Assembly: GCA_016210745.1 (NCBI GenBank)
Contig: JACQTO010000112.1
Location: forward strand, 1-48,520
Reading direction: 5' to 3'
Origin: Betaproteobacteria bacterium
GTDB taxonomy: Bacteria; Pseudomonadota; Gammaproteobacteria; Burkholderiales; SG8-39
Length of the DNA: 48,520 nt
The notes under the pieces were generated by a model that did not search any database, had not been told where the DNA came from, and saw only the letters and a list, made by a program, of their open reading frames with translations. Of this stretch, positions 30,333-37,943 are shown piece by piece. The translations under genes and the position numbers were made by a program. Within the stretch, counting starts at the first letter, position 1, and every line of letters begins with the position of its first letter.

Positions 30333-31142
30333 ATGCAGGTTAGCCATTACGAAAATTTTCCGGTCGGCTCGCTGCTGTTGCCCTCGCGCCTGCGCCGGCC
30401 CATTGCCGTAATTTACCGCTTCGCCCGCAGCGCCGATGACTTTGCCGACGAGGGGAACCTGCCGTCCGATAGGCGTTTGGCCCTGCTTGAAGGATATCGG
30501 ACCGAACTGCGCCGCCTTGAGCAGAATCGAGCCCCCCAATCCGCCCTTTTCCAAGCTCTGGGAAACGCCATTGCGGGATATGGCCTGCCGCTCGAGCCAT
30601 TTTTCGATCTGCTCGATGCTTTCGCGCAGGATGTCAGCAAACGCCGTTACGCGGATTTCGGCGAGGTAATGGATTACTGCCGCCGCTCAGCCAATCCGGT
30701 AGGACGGCTCATGCTGCATCTGTACCGCGCCGCAACTGAAGAGCACCTTGTTTGGTCCAATTCGATCTGCTCGGCATTGCAGCTCGTCAATTTCTGGCAG
30801 GACGTCGCCATCGACTATCGCAAGGACCGCATTTATCTCCCACAGGATGATATGGCGCGCTTTGGCGTGACCGACGCCCAGATCGCTTCGCAGGACTCGG
30901 GCGGCGGCTGGCCCGCTTTGATCGGCTTCGAAATAGATCGCACGCGGGCGATGCTACAATCGGGCGCACCACTTGCCACACGCTTGCCGGGCCGCACAGG
31001 GCTTGAACTCCGCATGATCGTACAGGGTGGTTTGCGTATCCTGGACAAGCTGGAAACGGTGCGCGGCGACGTATTTCGACAGCGCCCGGTGCTGCGCCTC
31101 TGGGACTGGCCGCAGATGTTTGCCCGTGCCGTTCGAATGTGA
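30333..31142 (+). CDS. hpnC: Squalene synthase HpnC (hydroxysqualene-forming branch)
   Basis: A 269-aa trans-prenyltransferase-like protein. The N-terminal motif HYENFPVGSLLLPSRLR is typical of HpnC. The first Asp-rich motif is RSADDFADE and the second NFWQDVAIDYRKDRIYLP. In the HpnCDE pathway HpnC converts presqualene diphosphate to hydroxysqualene. No clear Shine-Dalgarno is visible before the ATG. The stop overlaps the start of a 32-codon mini-ORF (TGATG) that leads into hpnD. Confidence 0.93.
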   Translation: MQVSHYENFPVGSLLLPSRLRRPIAVIYRFARSADDFADEGNLPSDRRLALLEGYRTELRRLEQNRAPQSALFQALGNAIAGYGLPLEPFFDLLDAFAQDVSKRRYADFGEVMDYCRRSANPVGRLMLHLYRAATEEHLVWSNSICSALQLVNFWQDVAIDYRKDRIYLPQDDMARFGVTDAQIASQDSGGGWPALIGFEIDRTRAMLQSGAPLATRLPGRTGLELRMIVQGGLRILDKLETVRGDVFRQRPVLRLWDWPQMFARAVRM

Positions 31143-31240
31143 TGAATGGTGACGAATATTACCGGCAGAGTACCGCAAGGAACTTGCGGGTGCGGCCGCC
31201 CGAAATCGCGTCGCCTTATACCTCGGTTCGCTCGACATGA
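31142..31240 (+). CDS. 32-aa mini-ORF mimicking the HpnD N-terminus
   Basis: This small frame begins at an ATG overlapping the hpnC stop (TGATG) and ends in a TGA overlapping the hpnD ATG (ATGA). Its start, MNGDEYYRQSTA, resembles the HpnD start MTPDEYCQQKAA. At DNA level the block TGACGAATATTACCGGCAGA matches TGACGAATACTGCCAGCAGA in hpnD. The rest is Arg/Pro/Ser/Thr-rich and not recognisable. It could be a coupling or leader peptide, or a relic of a local duplication. Translation is unproven. Confidence 0.45.
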   Translation: MNGDEYYRQSTARNLRVRPPEIASPYTSVRST

Positions 31241-32070
31241 CGCCTGACGAATACTGCCAGCAGAAGGCCGCGCAGAGCGGATCCTCGTTCTACTACTCGT
31301 TCCTGTTCCTGCCGCCGGAGCGCAGGCGCGCGATAACCGCGCTCTACGCGTTTTGCCGCGAGGTCGATGATGTGGTCGACGAACCAGGGGATCCGCAGGT
31401 CGCGCAGACGCGGCTCTCCTGGTGGCGCCACGAAGTCAAACAACTGTTTGCGGGCAAGCCCCAGCACCCGGTGACGCGCGCAATGCTGCCCGCGCTGGAA
31501 GTCTTCGGCATCCGCGAGGAGCACTTGGTGGACATCCTCGACGGCATGGAGATGGACCTCAATCAGAACCGGTATGCGGAATTCGCCGGGCTTTCGCTGT
31601 ATTGTCACCGCGTCGCCGGCGTCGTCGGGCTGCTGGCGGCGCAAATCTTCGGTTACGCTAATCCGAAAACAATCGAGTACGCCCAGAAGCTCGGACTGGC
31701 GTTTCAACTCACCAACATCATTCGTGACGTGGGCGAAGACGCGCGCAAGAACCGGATCTATCTGCCTATGGATGAGATGCAGCGCTTCGACGTGCCGCCA
31801 GCCGATATCCTCAACCGGCGCCATACCGAGAGCTTCTCGCGCTTGATGGAGTTCCAGGCGCAAAGAGCCGAGCACTGCTGCGCCGATGCGCTCGCGACGC
31901 TGCCCGAAGAGGACCGACGCGCCCAGCGACCCGGTCTGGTCATGGCGGCGATCTACCGCAAGCTACTCGAGGAAATTCGCAGCGACGGCTACAGGGTGCT
32001 CGAACGGCGGACTTCGCTCACACCGCTCAGGAAGCTCTGGATCGCTTGGAAAACTTGGGTGACAGCGTGA
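31237..32070 (+). CDS. hpnD: Presqualene diphosphate synthase HpnD
   Basis: A 277-aa squalene/phytoene synthase family protein. Asp-rich motif 1 is FCREVDDVVDE and motif 2 NIIRDVGEDARKNRIYLPMD. HpnD condenses two farnesyl diphosphates to presqualene diphosphate, the substrate for HpnC. There is no good Shine-Dalgarno, but the ATG overlaps the stop of the preceding mini-ORF, suggesting coupled translation. Downstream, the IS element and repeat R3 separate it from hpnE. Confidence 0.94.
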   Translation: MTPDEYCQQKAAQSGSSFYYSFLFLPPERRRAITALYAFCREVDDVVDEPGDPQVAQTRLSWWRHEVKQLFAGKPQHPVTRAMLPALEVFGIREEHLVDILDGMEMDLNQNRYAEFAGLSLYCHRVAGVVGLLAAQIFGYANPKTIEYAQKLGLAFQLTNIIRDVGEDARKNRIYLPMDEMQRFDVPPADILNRRHTESFSRLMEFQAQRAEHCCADALATLPEEDRRAQRPGLVMAAIYRKLLEEIRSDGYRVLERRTSLTPLRKLWIAWKTWVTA

Positions 32071-32117
32071 AGCGCCAGGAGTGAGGCGCGCGGTGTCCGG
32101 TTCGGCGCACGCCGAAA

Positions 32118-32240
32118 ATTGCGCGGACGAGAAGCCGTCCGCGCGGATCGCCGATTGCGCACGGATGATAAAGCTACCCGTGCGCAATCGACGATCTCGT
32201 ATAACAACCCAAGCCGTCCTGGTTCTATCCATAACCAATG
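32118..32240 (+). repeat. Modular intergenic repeat, copy R3, left part
   Basis: It reads TTGCGCGGACGAGAAGCCGT then CCGCGCGGATCGCCGATTGC, followed by a hairpin with GCACGGATG...CCCGTGCGC and CAATCGACGATCTCGTAT, then CAAGCCGTCCTGGTTCTATC and CATAACC. The repeat stops where the IS element begins and resumes at 33648. A small hairpin TTCGGC-GCAC-GCCGAA just before it (32101-32116) may terminate hpnD transcription. Confidence 0.85.
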
Positions 32241-32324
32241 GGATGGACCCCTCCTCACCTAATCGGCATCGAAGTGCCAGACTGGAAGTGTCATCCACCA
32301 GTCAACAGAGAGGAGGAGTCCGCC

Positions 32325-33356
32325 ATGAAGCTTATTCGAGTTGGGGTTGATTTGGCAAAGAGCGTATTTCAGGTCCACGGCGTGGACCGGAAAGAGAAGG
32401 CAGTCTGGCGCCGGCGGCTTGCTCGGGAGAGCTGGGTCAAGGTGTTGCTTGAGACGGTTGAGCCAGGCTGCAAGATTGGCATGGAGTCCTGCGGTGGCGC
32501 TCACTACTGGGCGCGCATGCTACAGGAGAAGGGATTCGCAGTGAAGTTGATTGCACCGCAATTCGTGAAGCCGTACGTGAAGAGTAACAAGAACGACGCG
32601 AATGACGCCGAAGCGATCTGTGAGGCGATGAGTCGGCCAGGGATGCGGTTTGTAGCCGTGAAGAACGTTGAGCAACAGGACATTCAAGCCGTACACCGTG
32701 TTCGCTCCGGATTGATCGAGCAACGCACCGCCAAAGCCAACCAGATCCGCGGCCTGGTCGCCGAGTACGGGCTAATTGCGCCCAAGGAACTGTCGCATCT
32801 GCGAGGGGCATTACCGCTTTGGCTCGAGGACGCGCAGAACGGCCTGACGGATCGGTTCCGTCGGCTGTTGAACGCACTCTGGGGCGATCTCCTGGGGCTG
32901 GATGCTCGTGTGGTGGAACTGGACCGAGAAATCGCGCTGATCGCGCAAAGCCATCCGGTCGCAAAGCGGCTCCAGCAGCTTCGCGGGGTCGGCCCGATCA
33001 TCGCAACCGCGTTGGTAGCGGCGGTAGGCGATGGGGCACAGTTCGCCAATGGCCGGCAGATGTCGGCCGCGTTCGGGCTCACGCCAAAACAGCACAGCTC
33101 AGGGGGCAAGGAGCGGTTGCTGGGCATCAGCAAGCGAGGTGACACTTACCTGCGGACCTTGCTGATTCACGGGGCGCGATCTGTGATCCGAACTGCCAAT
33201 GGCAAGACTGACCGGCTCAGTCAGTGGGTCACCCGTCTGGCAGAGCGTCGCCACCCAAATGTCGCTGCGGCGGCGCTGGCCAACAAGACCACGCGCATGG
33301 CTTGGGCAATGTTGAAGAACGACACCAATTACGAACCGGATCGGATTGTGGCCTGA
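32325..33356 (+). CDS. IS110-family (IS1111 group) transposase
   Basis: A 343-aa transposase. The N-terminal RuvC-like DEDD domain has GVDLAKSVFQVHG (first Asp), KIGMESCGGAHYWA (Glu) and KNDANDAEAICEA (Asp pair). The C-terminal Tnp20 domain has QLRGVGPIIATALVAAVGDG, AAFGLTPKQHSSGGKERLLG and the serine-containing ISKRGDTYLRTLLIHGAR. The chosen ATG has a strong ribosome-binding site AGAGGAGGAG upstream; the reading frame is open from 32238, but the upstream part lies over the terminal repeat. It is complete and probably active. Confidence 0.96.
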   Translation: MKLIRVGVDLAKSVFQVHGVDRKEKAVWRRRLARESWVKVLLETVEPGCKIGMESCGGAHYWARMLQEKGFAVKLIAPQFVKPYVKSNKNDANDAEAICEAMSRPGMRFVAVKNVEQQDIQAVHRVRSGLIEQRTAKANQIRGLVAEYGLIAPKELSHLRGALPLWLEDAQNGLTDRFRRLLNALWGDLLGLDARVVELDREIALIAQSHPVAKRLQQLRGVGPIIATALVAAVGDGAQFANGRQMSAAFGLTPKQHSSGGKERLLGISKRGDTYLRTLLIHGARSVIRTANGKTDRLSQWVTRLAERRHPNVAAAALANKTTRMAWAMLKNDTNYEPDRIVA

Positions 33357-33632
33357 AGTCTTCTCGAAAACCGAATCACCGACTCACTTTGTGAGCAAAA
33401 GCATGGAGCACATCATCCACGATTGCTAAGCAAACCTGACGATGGCAAACAGGTCGAACCGGCGCCGGCAAGACCCGGGAAACGCGAAGTGCGAAAAGCA
33501 CGACTAACCGATAGGGAGCTGGCGCGCGAATAGCCCATCATGGCCCGGTGTCGATCAATCGACGCGGTACTTAGAGGCCGGATATACGTGAGCAGTCGTA
33601 CCTTACCGCCAAAGAACGGTGTGCTTGCAAAC
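33357..33632 (+). ncRNA. Structured 3' non-coding end of the IS, probable bridge RNA region
   Basis: This is 276 nt between the transposase stop and the right inverted repeat, much longer than the 68-nt left non-coding end. Stem-loops are visible: CTCAC-TTT-GTGAG (33384-33396), GTGC-GAAAA-GCAC and GTCGAT-CA-ATCGAC. IS1111-group elements are thought to encode their recombination-guiding bridge RNA in the right end. Assignment of this RNA here is inference from position and structure. Confidence 0.5.
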
Positions 33633-33647
33633 GAGGAGGGGTCCATA

Positions 33648-33716
33648 TACGCGTTTTCTGCACGGATGGCGTTTATCCGTGCAGAAAACGCGGTTGGCGC
33701 GCGCAGCGCGCAAGTC
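33648..33716 (+). repeat. Modular intergenic repeat, copy R3, right part
   Basis: Continuation of R3 after the IS. A hairpin ACGCGTTTTCTGCACGGAT...ATCCGTGCAGAAAACGCGGT is followed by TGGCGCGCGCAGCGCGCAAG. It corresponds to the last hairpin and GC-rich end of copies R1 and R2. Confidence 0.85.
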
Positions 33717-33755
33717 CGCTGCTGGCATGAGACAGGACTTAAGACGCCGTATATA

Positions 33756-33806
33756 GAAACCGGATCTTCGCCAAATCCGTCAACAGTAAACTTGTAAATG
33801 ACTGAG
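33756..33806 (+). repeat. Short interspersed module that overlaps the hpnE start codon
   Basis: It matches a block at 46166-46219: GAAACC..ATCTTCGCCAAATC, then TCAACAGT.AACTTGTAA.T, then GACT. Here the variable base makes ATGACT, the start of hpnE; the other copy has GTGACT. Related blocks occur at 40616-40645 and, reversed, at 48484-48520. Confidence 0.8.
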
Positions 33807-35102
33807 AATTCGCCCGCAGCGAATGTCGCGGTAGTCGGCGCCGGGTGGGCCGGCCTGGCCGCCGCGGTCATGCTGTCCGAGCGCGGCATTCCCGTTACCG
33901 CATTCGAGGCATCGCGCAATCTGGGCGGCCGCGCGCGACGCGTTCTCTTGGACGGGGCCGAACTCGACAACGGCCAACATATTCTGATCGGAGCCTATCG
34001 CGAAACGCTCGCGCTGATGCGCCGGGTAGGCGCCGACGCGCGCGAGCTGCTTCTGCGGCTGCCGCTGGAATTGCGCTTTGCGGGCGGCTTTCACCTGCGC
34101 GCCCCGCGCCTTCCCTATCCGCTCAATCTGCTCATCGGGCTGTGGTTCGCAAGAGGCCTCGATCGCGAACAAGCCCTCGCTGCCCTGCGATTTATGTCCC
34201 GGCTAAAGGCCACCGGGTTTCGCGTCGAGCCCGACTGCTCGGTGGCCGCCTTTCTCGAGGCGCACGGGCAGCGAGGTCCGTTGCGGACTTACCTGTGGGA
34301 ACCGCTATGTGTGTCCGCGCTCAACACGCCGCCCGACCGCGCCTCGGCACAGGTATTTGCCAACGTCGTGCGCGATGGGCTCACCGGCAAACGAGAGAAC
34401 AGCGATCTGCTGCTGCCCAGGCTCGACCTCGGCAGGACTTTCCCCGACCCTGCAGCCGAGTTCGTAAAGCGTCACGGAGGCATCATCGAGCTGGGCGCTG
34501 CCGTGCACCGCATCGAGCGGGACAACAACGGCTTTCGGCTCGACGACCGGCCGCAGCGATTCGGCCACGTGATTATCGCCTGCGCACCGCAACATGCGCT
34601 CGCCCTGATCGAAGGGTTTCCAGAACTCGAGGCAGTGCGCACCGCGATCGAGGCGCTTCAGTACGAACCGATCTACACCTGTTACCTGCAATACGCCGAC
34701 AGCGTGCGCCTGTCCTCCCCCATGGTCGGCTTCACCGGCGGACTGTTGCAGTGGGCGTTTGACCGCGGAAAGACCTCAGGCAGACCCGGCCTGATCGCCG
34801 CCGTAGCCAGCGCTTCAGGCGCCCACGAACAACTCTCGCAGGCCGAATTCACGCACGGCATTCACCAAGAGCTGTCGGGCGCGATGGGCGATCTGCCCGC
34901 GCCGCTGTGGTCGCGCGTCATTGCGGAAAAACGCGCCACCTTTTCCTGTGGCATCGGACTAATACGTCCACCGACACGCACGAACGTCGCCGGTCTCTTT
35001 CTTGCCGGCGATTACACCGCGAGCGACTACCCGGGAACGCTGGAGGCGGCGGTAAGAAGCGGCGCGTCGGCTGCCCGAGCGGTACTGGAGAACTTGCCAT
35101 AG
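33798..35102 (+). CDS. hpnE: Squalene-forming FAD-dependent desaturase HpnE
   Basis: A 434-aa amine-oxidase-type flavoprotein. The N-terminal FAD-binding motif is VAVVGAGWAGLAAAVML, followed by EASRNLGGRARR; the C-terminal FAD motif is LFLAGDYTASDYPGTLEAAV. HpnE reduces hydroxysqualene to squalene, completing the HpnCDE route. The ATG lies within an interspersed repeat module, and no Shine-Dalgarno is evident. It is separated from hpnD by repeat R3 and the IS, so it may depend on its own promoter or read-through from the IS. Confidence 0.94.
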   Translation: MTENSPAANVAVVGAGWAGLAAAVMLSERGIPVTAFEASRNLGGRARRVLLDGAELDNGQHILIGAYRETLALMRRVGADARELLLRLPLELRFAGGFHLRAPRLPYPLNLLIGLWFARGLDREQALAALRFMSRLKATGFRVEPDCSVAAFLEAHGQRGPLRTYLWEPLCVSALNTPPDRASAQVFANVVRDGLTGKRENSDLLLPRLDLGRTFPDPAAEFVKRHGGIIELGAAVHRIERDNNGFRLDDRPQRFGHVIIACAPQHALALIEGFPELEAVRTAIEALQYEPIYTCYLQYADSVRLSSPMVGFTGGLLQWAFDRGKTSGRPGLIAAVASASGAHEQLSQAEFTHGIHQELSGAMGDLPAPLWSRVIAEKRATFSCGIGLIRPPTRTNVAGLFLAGDYTASDYPGTLEAAVRSGASAARAVLENLP

Positions 35103-35145
35103 ACCAGAAGTCCGGATGATCGGAGTTGTTTCTGCCTTTCATCAA

Positions 35146-35197
35146 TCTCCACGTTCTTGAGCGGTTGCGGGATCGCAGCCGCTCAAGAACGTGGAGA
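35146..35197. terminator. Palindrome A between hpnE and radA
   Basis: A 24-bp stem with one G-T pair and a GGAT loop, flanked by TCTC and GAGA. Left arm TCTCCACGTTCTTGAGCGGT continues TGCG; the right arm is its complement. It lies between convergent hpnE and radA and could terminate both. It belongs to the same palindrome family as B and C, with different outer arms. Confidence 0.8.
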
Positions 35198-35256
35198 CGA
35201 AATAAGAGCCGGTTCGCGCAGATGTCGTAAGTTGGATAGAGATCTGCACCGGCCGC

Positions 35257-36609
35257 TCAGCGAAACCGCTCAACCGCTTCCGCCAGGCGCTCGACGGCAA
35301 TGATTTCCATGCCCTCGAATGATCGCTTCGGCGCGTTCGCTTTAGGTATCAGCGCCCGAGTGAAACCGAGCTTGGCCGCCTCGCGCAGGCGCTCCTGGCC
35401 GCGCGGAGCGGGCCGAACTTCGCCCGCAAGACCAACCTCGCCGAACACCGCCAGTTTTTCCGGCAGCGGCGCATCACGCAGGCTCGACACGATCGCAAGC
35501 AGCACCGCGAGATCGGCCGCGGGCTCGCCGATGCGAACCCCGCCTACCGCATTCACGAACACGTCCTGGTCGTAGCAGCTGAGCCCCGCGTGACGGTGCA
35601 ACACTGCGAGCAGCATCGCCAGGCGGTTTTGCTCCAGTCCGACACATAGCCTTCGCGGGCTGCTCGCATGCGAGCTGTCGACCAGCGCCTGGATCTCCAC
35701 CAACAATGGCCGCGAACCTTCCTGCGCGACGAGAACGCACGAACCCGCCACTTGGCCCATGTGGCCCGAGAGAAAGATCGCCGAAGGATTGGAAACGCAT
35801 TTCAACCCCCTGTCGGTCATCGCGAACACGCCCAGCTCGTTCACGGCTCCGAAACGGTTCTTGAACGCCCGCACTAATCGGAAGCTTTGTTGGGTATCTC
35901 CTTCGAAATAAAGCACCGTATCGACGATGTGCTCGACCACGCGCGGGCCGGCGATTGCGCCCTCCTTGGTGACGTGTCCCACGAGCACGATGGTCGTTCC
36001 AGCCTGTTTGGCAAAACGCGTCAATTGCGCTACGCATTCGCGTACCTGAGCCACGGAACCGGGAGCCGATGTCAATTGTTCGGAGTAAAGGGTCTGAATC
36101 GAATCGATGACCGCGATATCCGGTCGCGAAGCTTCCAGCGTCGCGAGAATCTTCTCCAACTGTATTTCCGCCAACAGTTCGAGCCCCCCGGATTCCAGTG
36201 CCAAGCGCCGCGCGCGCAGCGCCACCTGGCGCGCCGACTCCTCGCCGCTCACGTAGAGCGCTTTGACGGTCTTGCTCATCCCAGCGAGCGCCTGAAGCAG
36301 CAGCGTGGATTTGCCCACGCCCGGGTCGCCCCCTATCAGCACCACCTGCCCCGCGACTAGACCGCCCCCAAGCACCCGGTCCAATTCGGTAACGCCGGTA
36401 CAGACCCGCTCCGCTTCGGTCGCGCGCACCTCCGAGAGCAACTGCAGCTTGGCCGCCCCTTCAGCCCCTGCGAAGCGATGGCGTGCGGGCACCTCGGCAA
36501 CGGACTCGACAAGCGTGTTCCACGCGCCGCAACTCGGGCATTGTCCCTGCCATTTCGGCGATTGCCCGCCGCACTCCGTACACGCGTAGATCGATTTCGG
36601 CTTTGCCAC
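35257..36609 (-). CDS. radA: DNA repair protein RadA (Sms)
   Basis: A 450-aa protein. The N-terminal C4 zinc motif is ACTECGGQSPKWQGQCPSCG. The RecA-like ATPase has Walker A GGDPGVGKSTLLLQ, and the RadA-specific KNRFG motif lies in FKNRFGAVNELGVF. The C-terminal Lon-like domain follows. RadA drives branch migration in homologous recombination. I chose GTG at 36609, giving the family-like start MAKPKSIYACTECG; a TTG three codons upstream is the alternative. It lies downstream of alr across palindrome B. Confidence 0.95.
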   Translation of the reverse strand: MAKPKSIYACTECGGQSPKWQGQCPSCGAWNTLVESVAEVPARHRFAGAEGAAKLQLLSEVRATEAERVCTGVTELDRVLGGGLVAGQVVLIGGDPGVGKSTLLLQALAGMSKTVKALYVSGEESARQVALRARRLALESGGLELLAEIQLEKILATLEASRPDIAVIDSIQTLYSEQLTSAPGSVAQVRECVAQLTRFAKQAGTTIVLVGHVTKEGAIAGPRVVEHIVDTVLYFEGDTQQSFRLVRAFKNRFGAVNELGVFAMTDRGLKCVSNPSAIFLSGHMGQVAGSCVLVAQEGSRPLLVEIQALVDSSHASSPRRLCVGLEQNRLAMLLAVLHRHAGLSCYDQDVFVNAVGGVRIGEPAADLAVLLAIVSSLRDAPLPEKLAVFGEVGLAGEVRPAPRGQERLREAAKLGFTRALIPKANAPKRSFEGMEIIAVERLAEAVERFR

Positions 36610-36728
36610 GGCGCTCAATCAATCGAAACGACGAGGCAACGCATGCTCATGCGCTGCGAAGCGCATCTGGCTCCATTCCCGAAACCGAACGGGACTGAAG
36701 CAGCGATGCTGATTTTGCATCCTTTCAA

Positions 36729-36774
36729 TCTCAGCATTTTGTGCAGTTGCAAGCAACTGCACAAAATGCTGAGA
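36729..36774. repeat. Palindrome B between alr and radA
   Basis: A perfect 22-bp inverted repeat with a 2-nt centre. The arm reads TCTC, AGCATTTT, then GTGCAGTTGC; the centre is AA and the complement ends GAGA. It shares TCTC/GAGA and the GTGCAGTTGC core with palindrome C but differs in the intervening 8 bp on both arms. Confidence 0.88.
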
Positions 36775-36850
36775 CCTATTGAAAAGCAAATTCCCCTCGA
36801 CTGCGTCAACAATCGTGTGATCAGCGTGCAATGACTTCATCTTTCCGCCC

Positions 36851-37933
36851 TCACTCGATCTCGATCACGCGCACGTGCGGTGCAAGGGCGCACAACAGCT
36901 CATAGCTCAGCGTTTCCGCGGCTGCCGCGACTTCATCGGCCGCGAGTCCCTCGCCCCAAAGGGTGACCTCAGTTCCGACGCCGGCCTGCGGAATCCGCGT
37001 GATGTCGGCAGCCAGCATATCCATGGATACCCTTCCGAGTATCGTCGTGCGCACGCCGCCGACGATGATCGGCGTTCCCCGGTCATTGAATCCGGGTGCG
37101 TGCCGCGGATAGCCGTGGGCGTAGCCGCAGGCGACGATGCCGACCCGCATCGGCTCCCGCGCGGTGTATATTGCGCCGTAGCCGACAGGGGCGCCCGGTT
37201 GCAGCTCCTGCACCGCAATAATGCGGCTGCGCAATGTCATTGCCGGTTTCAGTCCGAGCGCTTGCGCGCTTTCATCGGGAAACGGCGAGCAGCCGTAAAG
37301 CATGATTCCCGGACGCACCCAATCGGCATGGGTCTCGGGATAGCGCAGCAGCGCAGCGGAGTTTGCGAGCGAGCGCGGCAACGACGGGTCGAGGTTTAGA
37401 GCGCGAAATTGCGCGAGCTGGTCGGCGACGCCGGTTTGTCCGTCGGCGTCGGCAAAATGCGTCATGAGCACGATCGAGGAAACGCTGGCACAGGCCCGCA
37501 GCCGTTCGAGCGCAGCCAGCGCCTTGGAGCCGCAGAAACCGAGCCGGTTCATGCCCGTGTTGAGCTTCAGATAGACGGCGACCGGAGCGGCGGCGAGCCC
37601 GCTCGTCTCCAGCATGCGCACCTGCTCGATATTGTGGACTACCGCGACCAACCCTCGCGCGGAATATTCGGCCAGTTCTTCGGGGCTGAAGAAACCTTCG
37701 ATCATCAGCAAAGGCTTGGTGCAGCCCTGCTCGCGCAACCGGGCCGCGGCATCGACCTCCACCAGGGCGAAGCCGTCAGCGGCATCGAACGCGGCAACTG
37801 CACGGAGCAGGCCGTGTCCATAGCCGTTTGCCTTGACCACGGCCCAAACGCGCGCGCCCGGGGCCCTCGCCCGAGCGAGGGCCAGATTATGGCGCAGCGC
37901 GCTCAGGCTGATCGTTGCGTAGACAGGCCGCAT
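36851..37933 (-). CDS. alr: Alanine racemase
   Basis: A 360-aa PLP enzyme that makes D-alanine for peptidoglycan. The PLP-lysine motif is VWAVVKANGYGHG (Lys34). The catalytic Tyr region is GAIYTAREPMRVGIVACGYA, and GRVSMDMLAADIT is the other substrate-site motif. The ATG at 37933 lies 10 bp after the LysR regulator stop, so the two are probably cotranscribed; the reading frame is open further upstream into that gene. Confidence 0.95.
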   Translation of the reverse strand: MRPVYATISLSALRHNLALARARAPGARVWAVVKANGYGHGLLRAVAAFDAADGFALVEVDAAARLREQGCTKPLLMIEGFFSPEELAEYSARGLVAVVHNIEQVRMLETSGLAAAPVAVYLKLNTGMNRLGFCGSKALAALERLRACASVSSIVLMTHFADADGQTGVADQLAQFRALNLDPSLPRSLANSAALLRYPETHADWVRPGIMLYGCSPFPDESAQALGLKPAMTLRSRIIAVQELQPGAPVGYGAIYTAREPMRVGIVACGYAHGYPRHAPGFNDRGTPIIVGGVRTTILGRVSMDMLAADITRIPQAGVGTEVTLWGEGLAADEVAAAAETLSYELLCALAPHVRVIEIE

Positions 37934-37943
37934 AAGTAGGTGC

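Larger units (their letters stand above)
32243..33646 (+). mobile_element. IS110-family element, IS1111 group, inserted in repeat R3
   Basis: The element carries one intact transposase gene and 14-bp perfect subterminal inverted repeats, ATGGACCCCTCCTC (32243-32256) and GAGGAGGGGTCCAT (33633-33646). Subterminal inverted repeats and absence of a clear target-site duplication fit the IS1111 group. The flanks are the two halves of repeat R3, so exact ends can be bracketed to within a few bases outside these repeats. It lies between hpnD and hpnE in the same orientation. Confidence 0.92.

Noticed and set aside
32238-32324. Transposase start upstream of 32325
   Set aside because: The upstream codons cover the IS terminal inverted repeat; the ATG at 32325 has a strong ribosome-binding site and gives the family N-terminus.
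36619-36840. Short open frames on both strands across palindrome B
   Set aside because: They mirror each other because of the palindrome itself and lack ribosome-binding sites.
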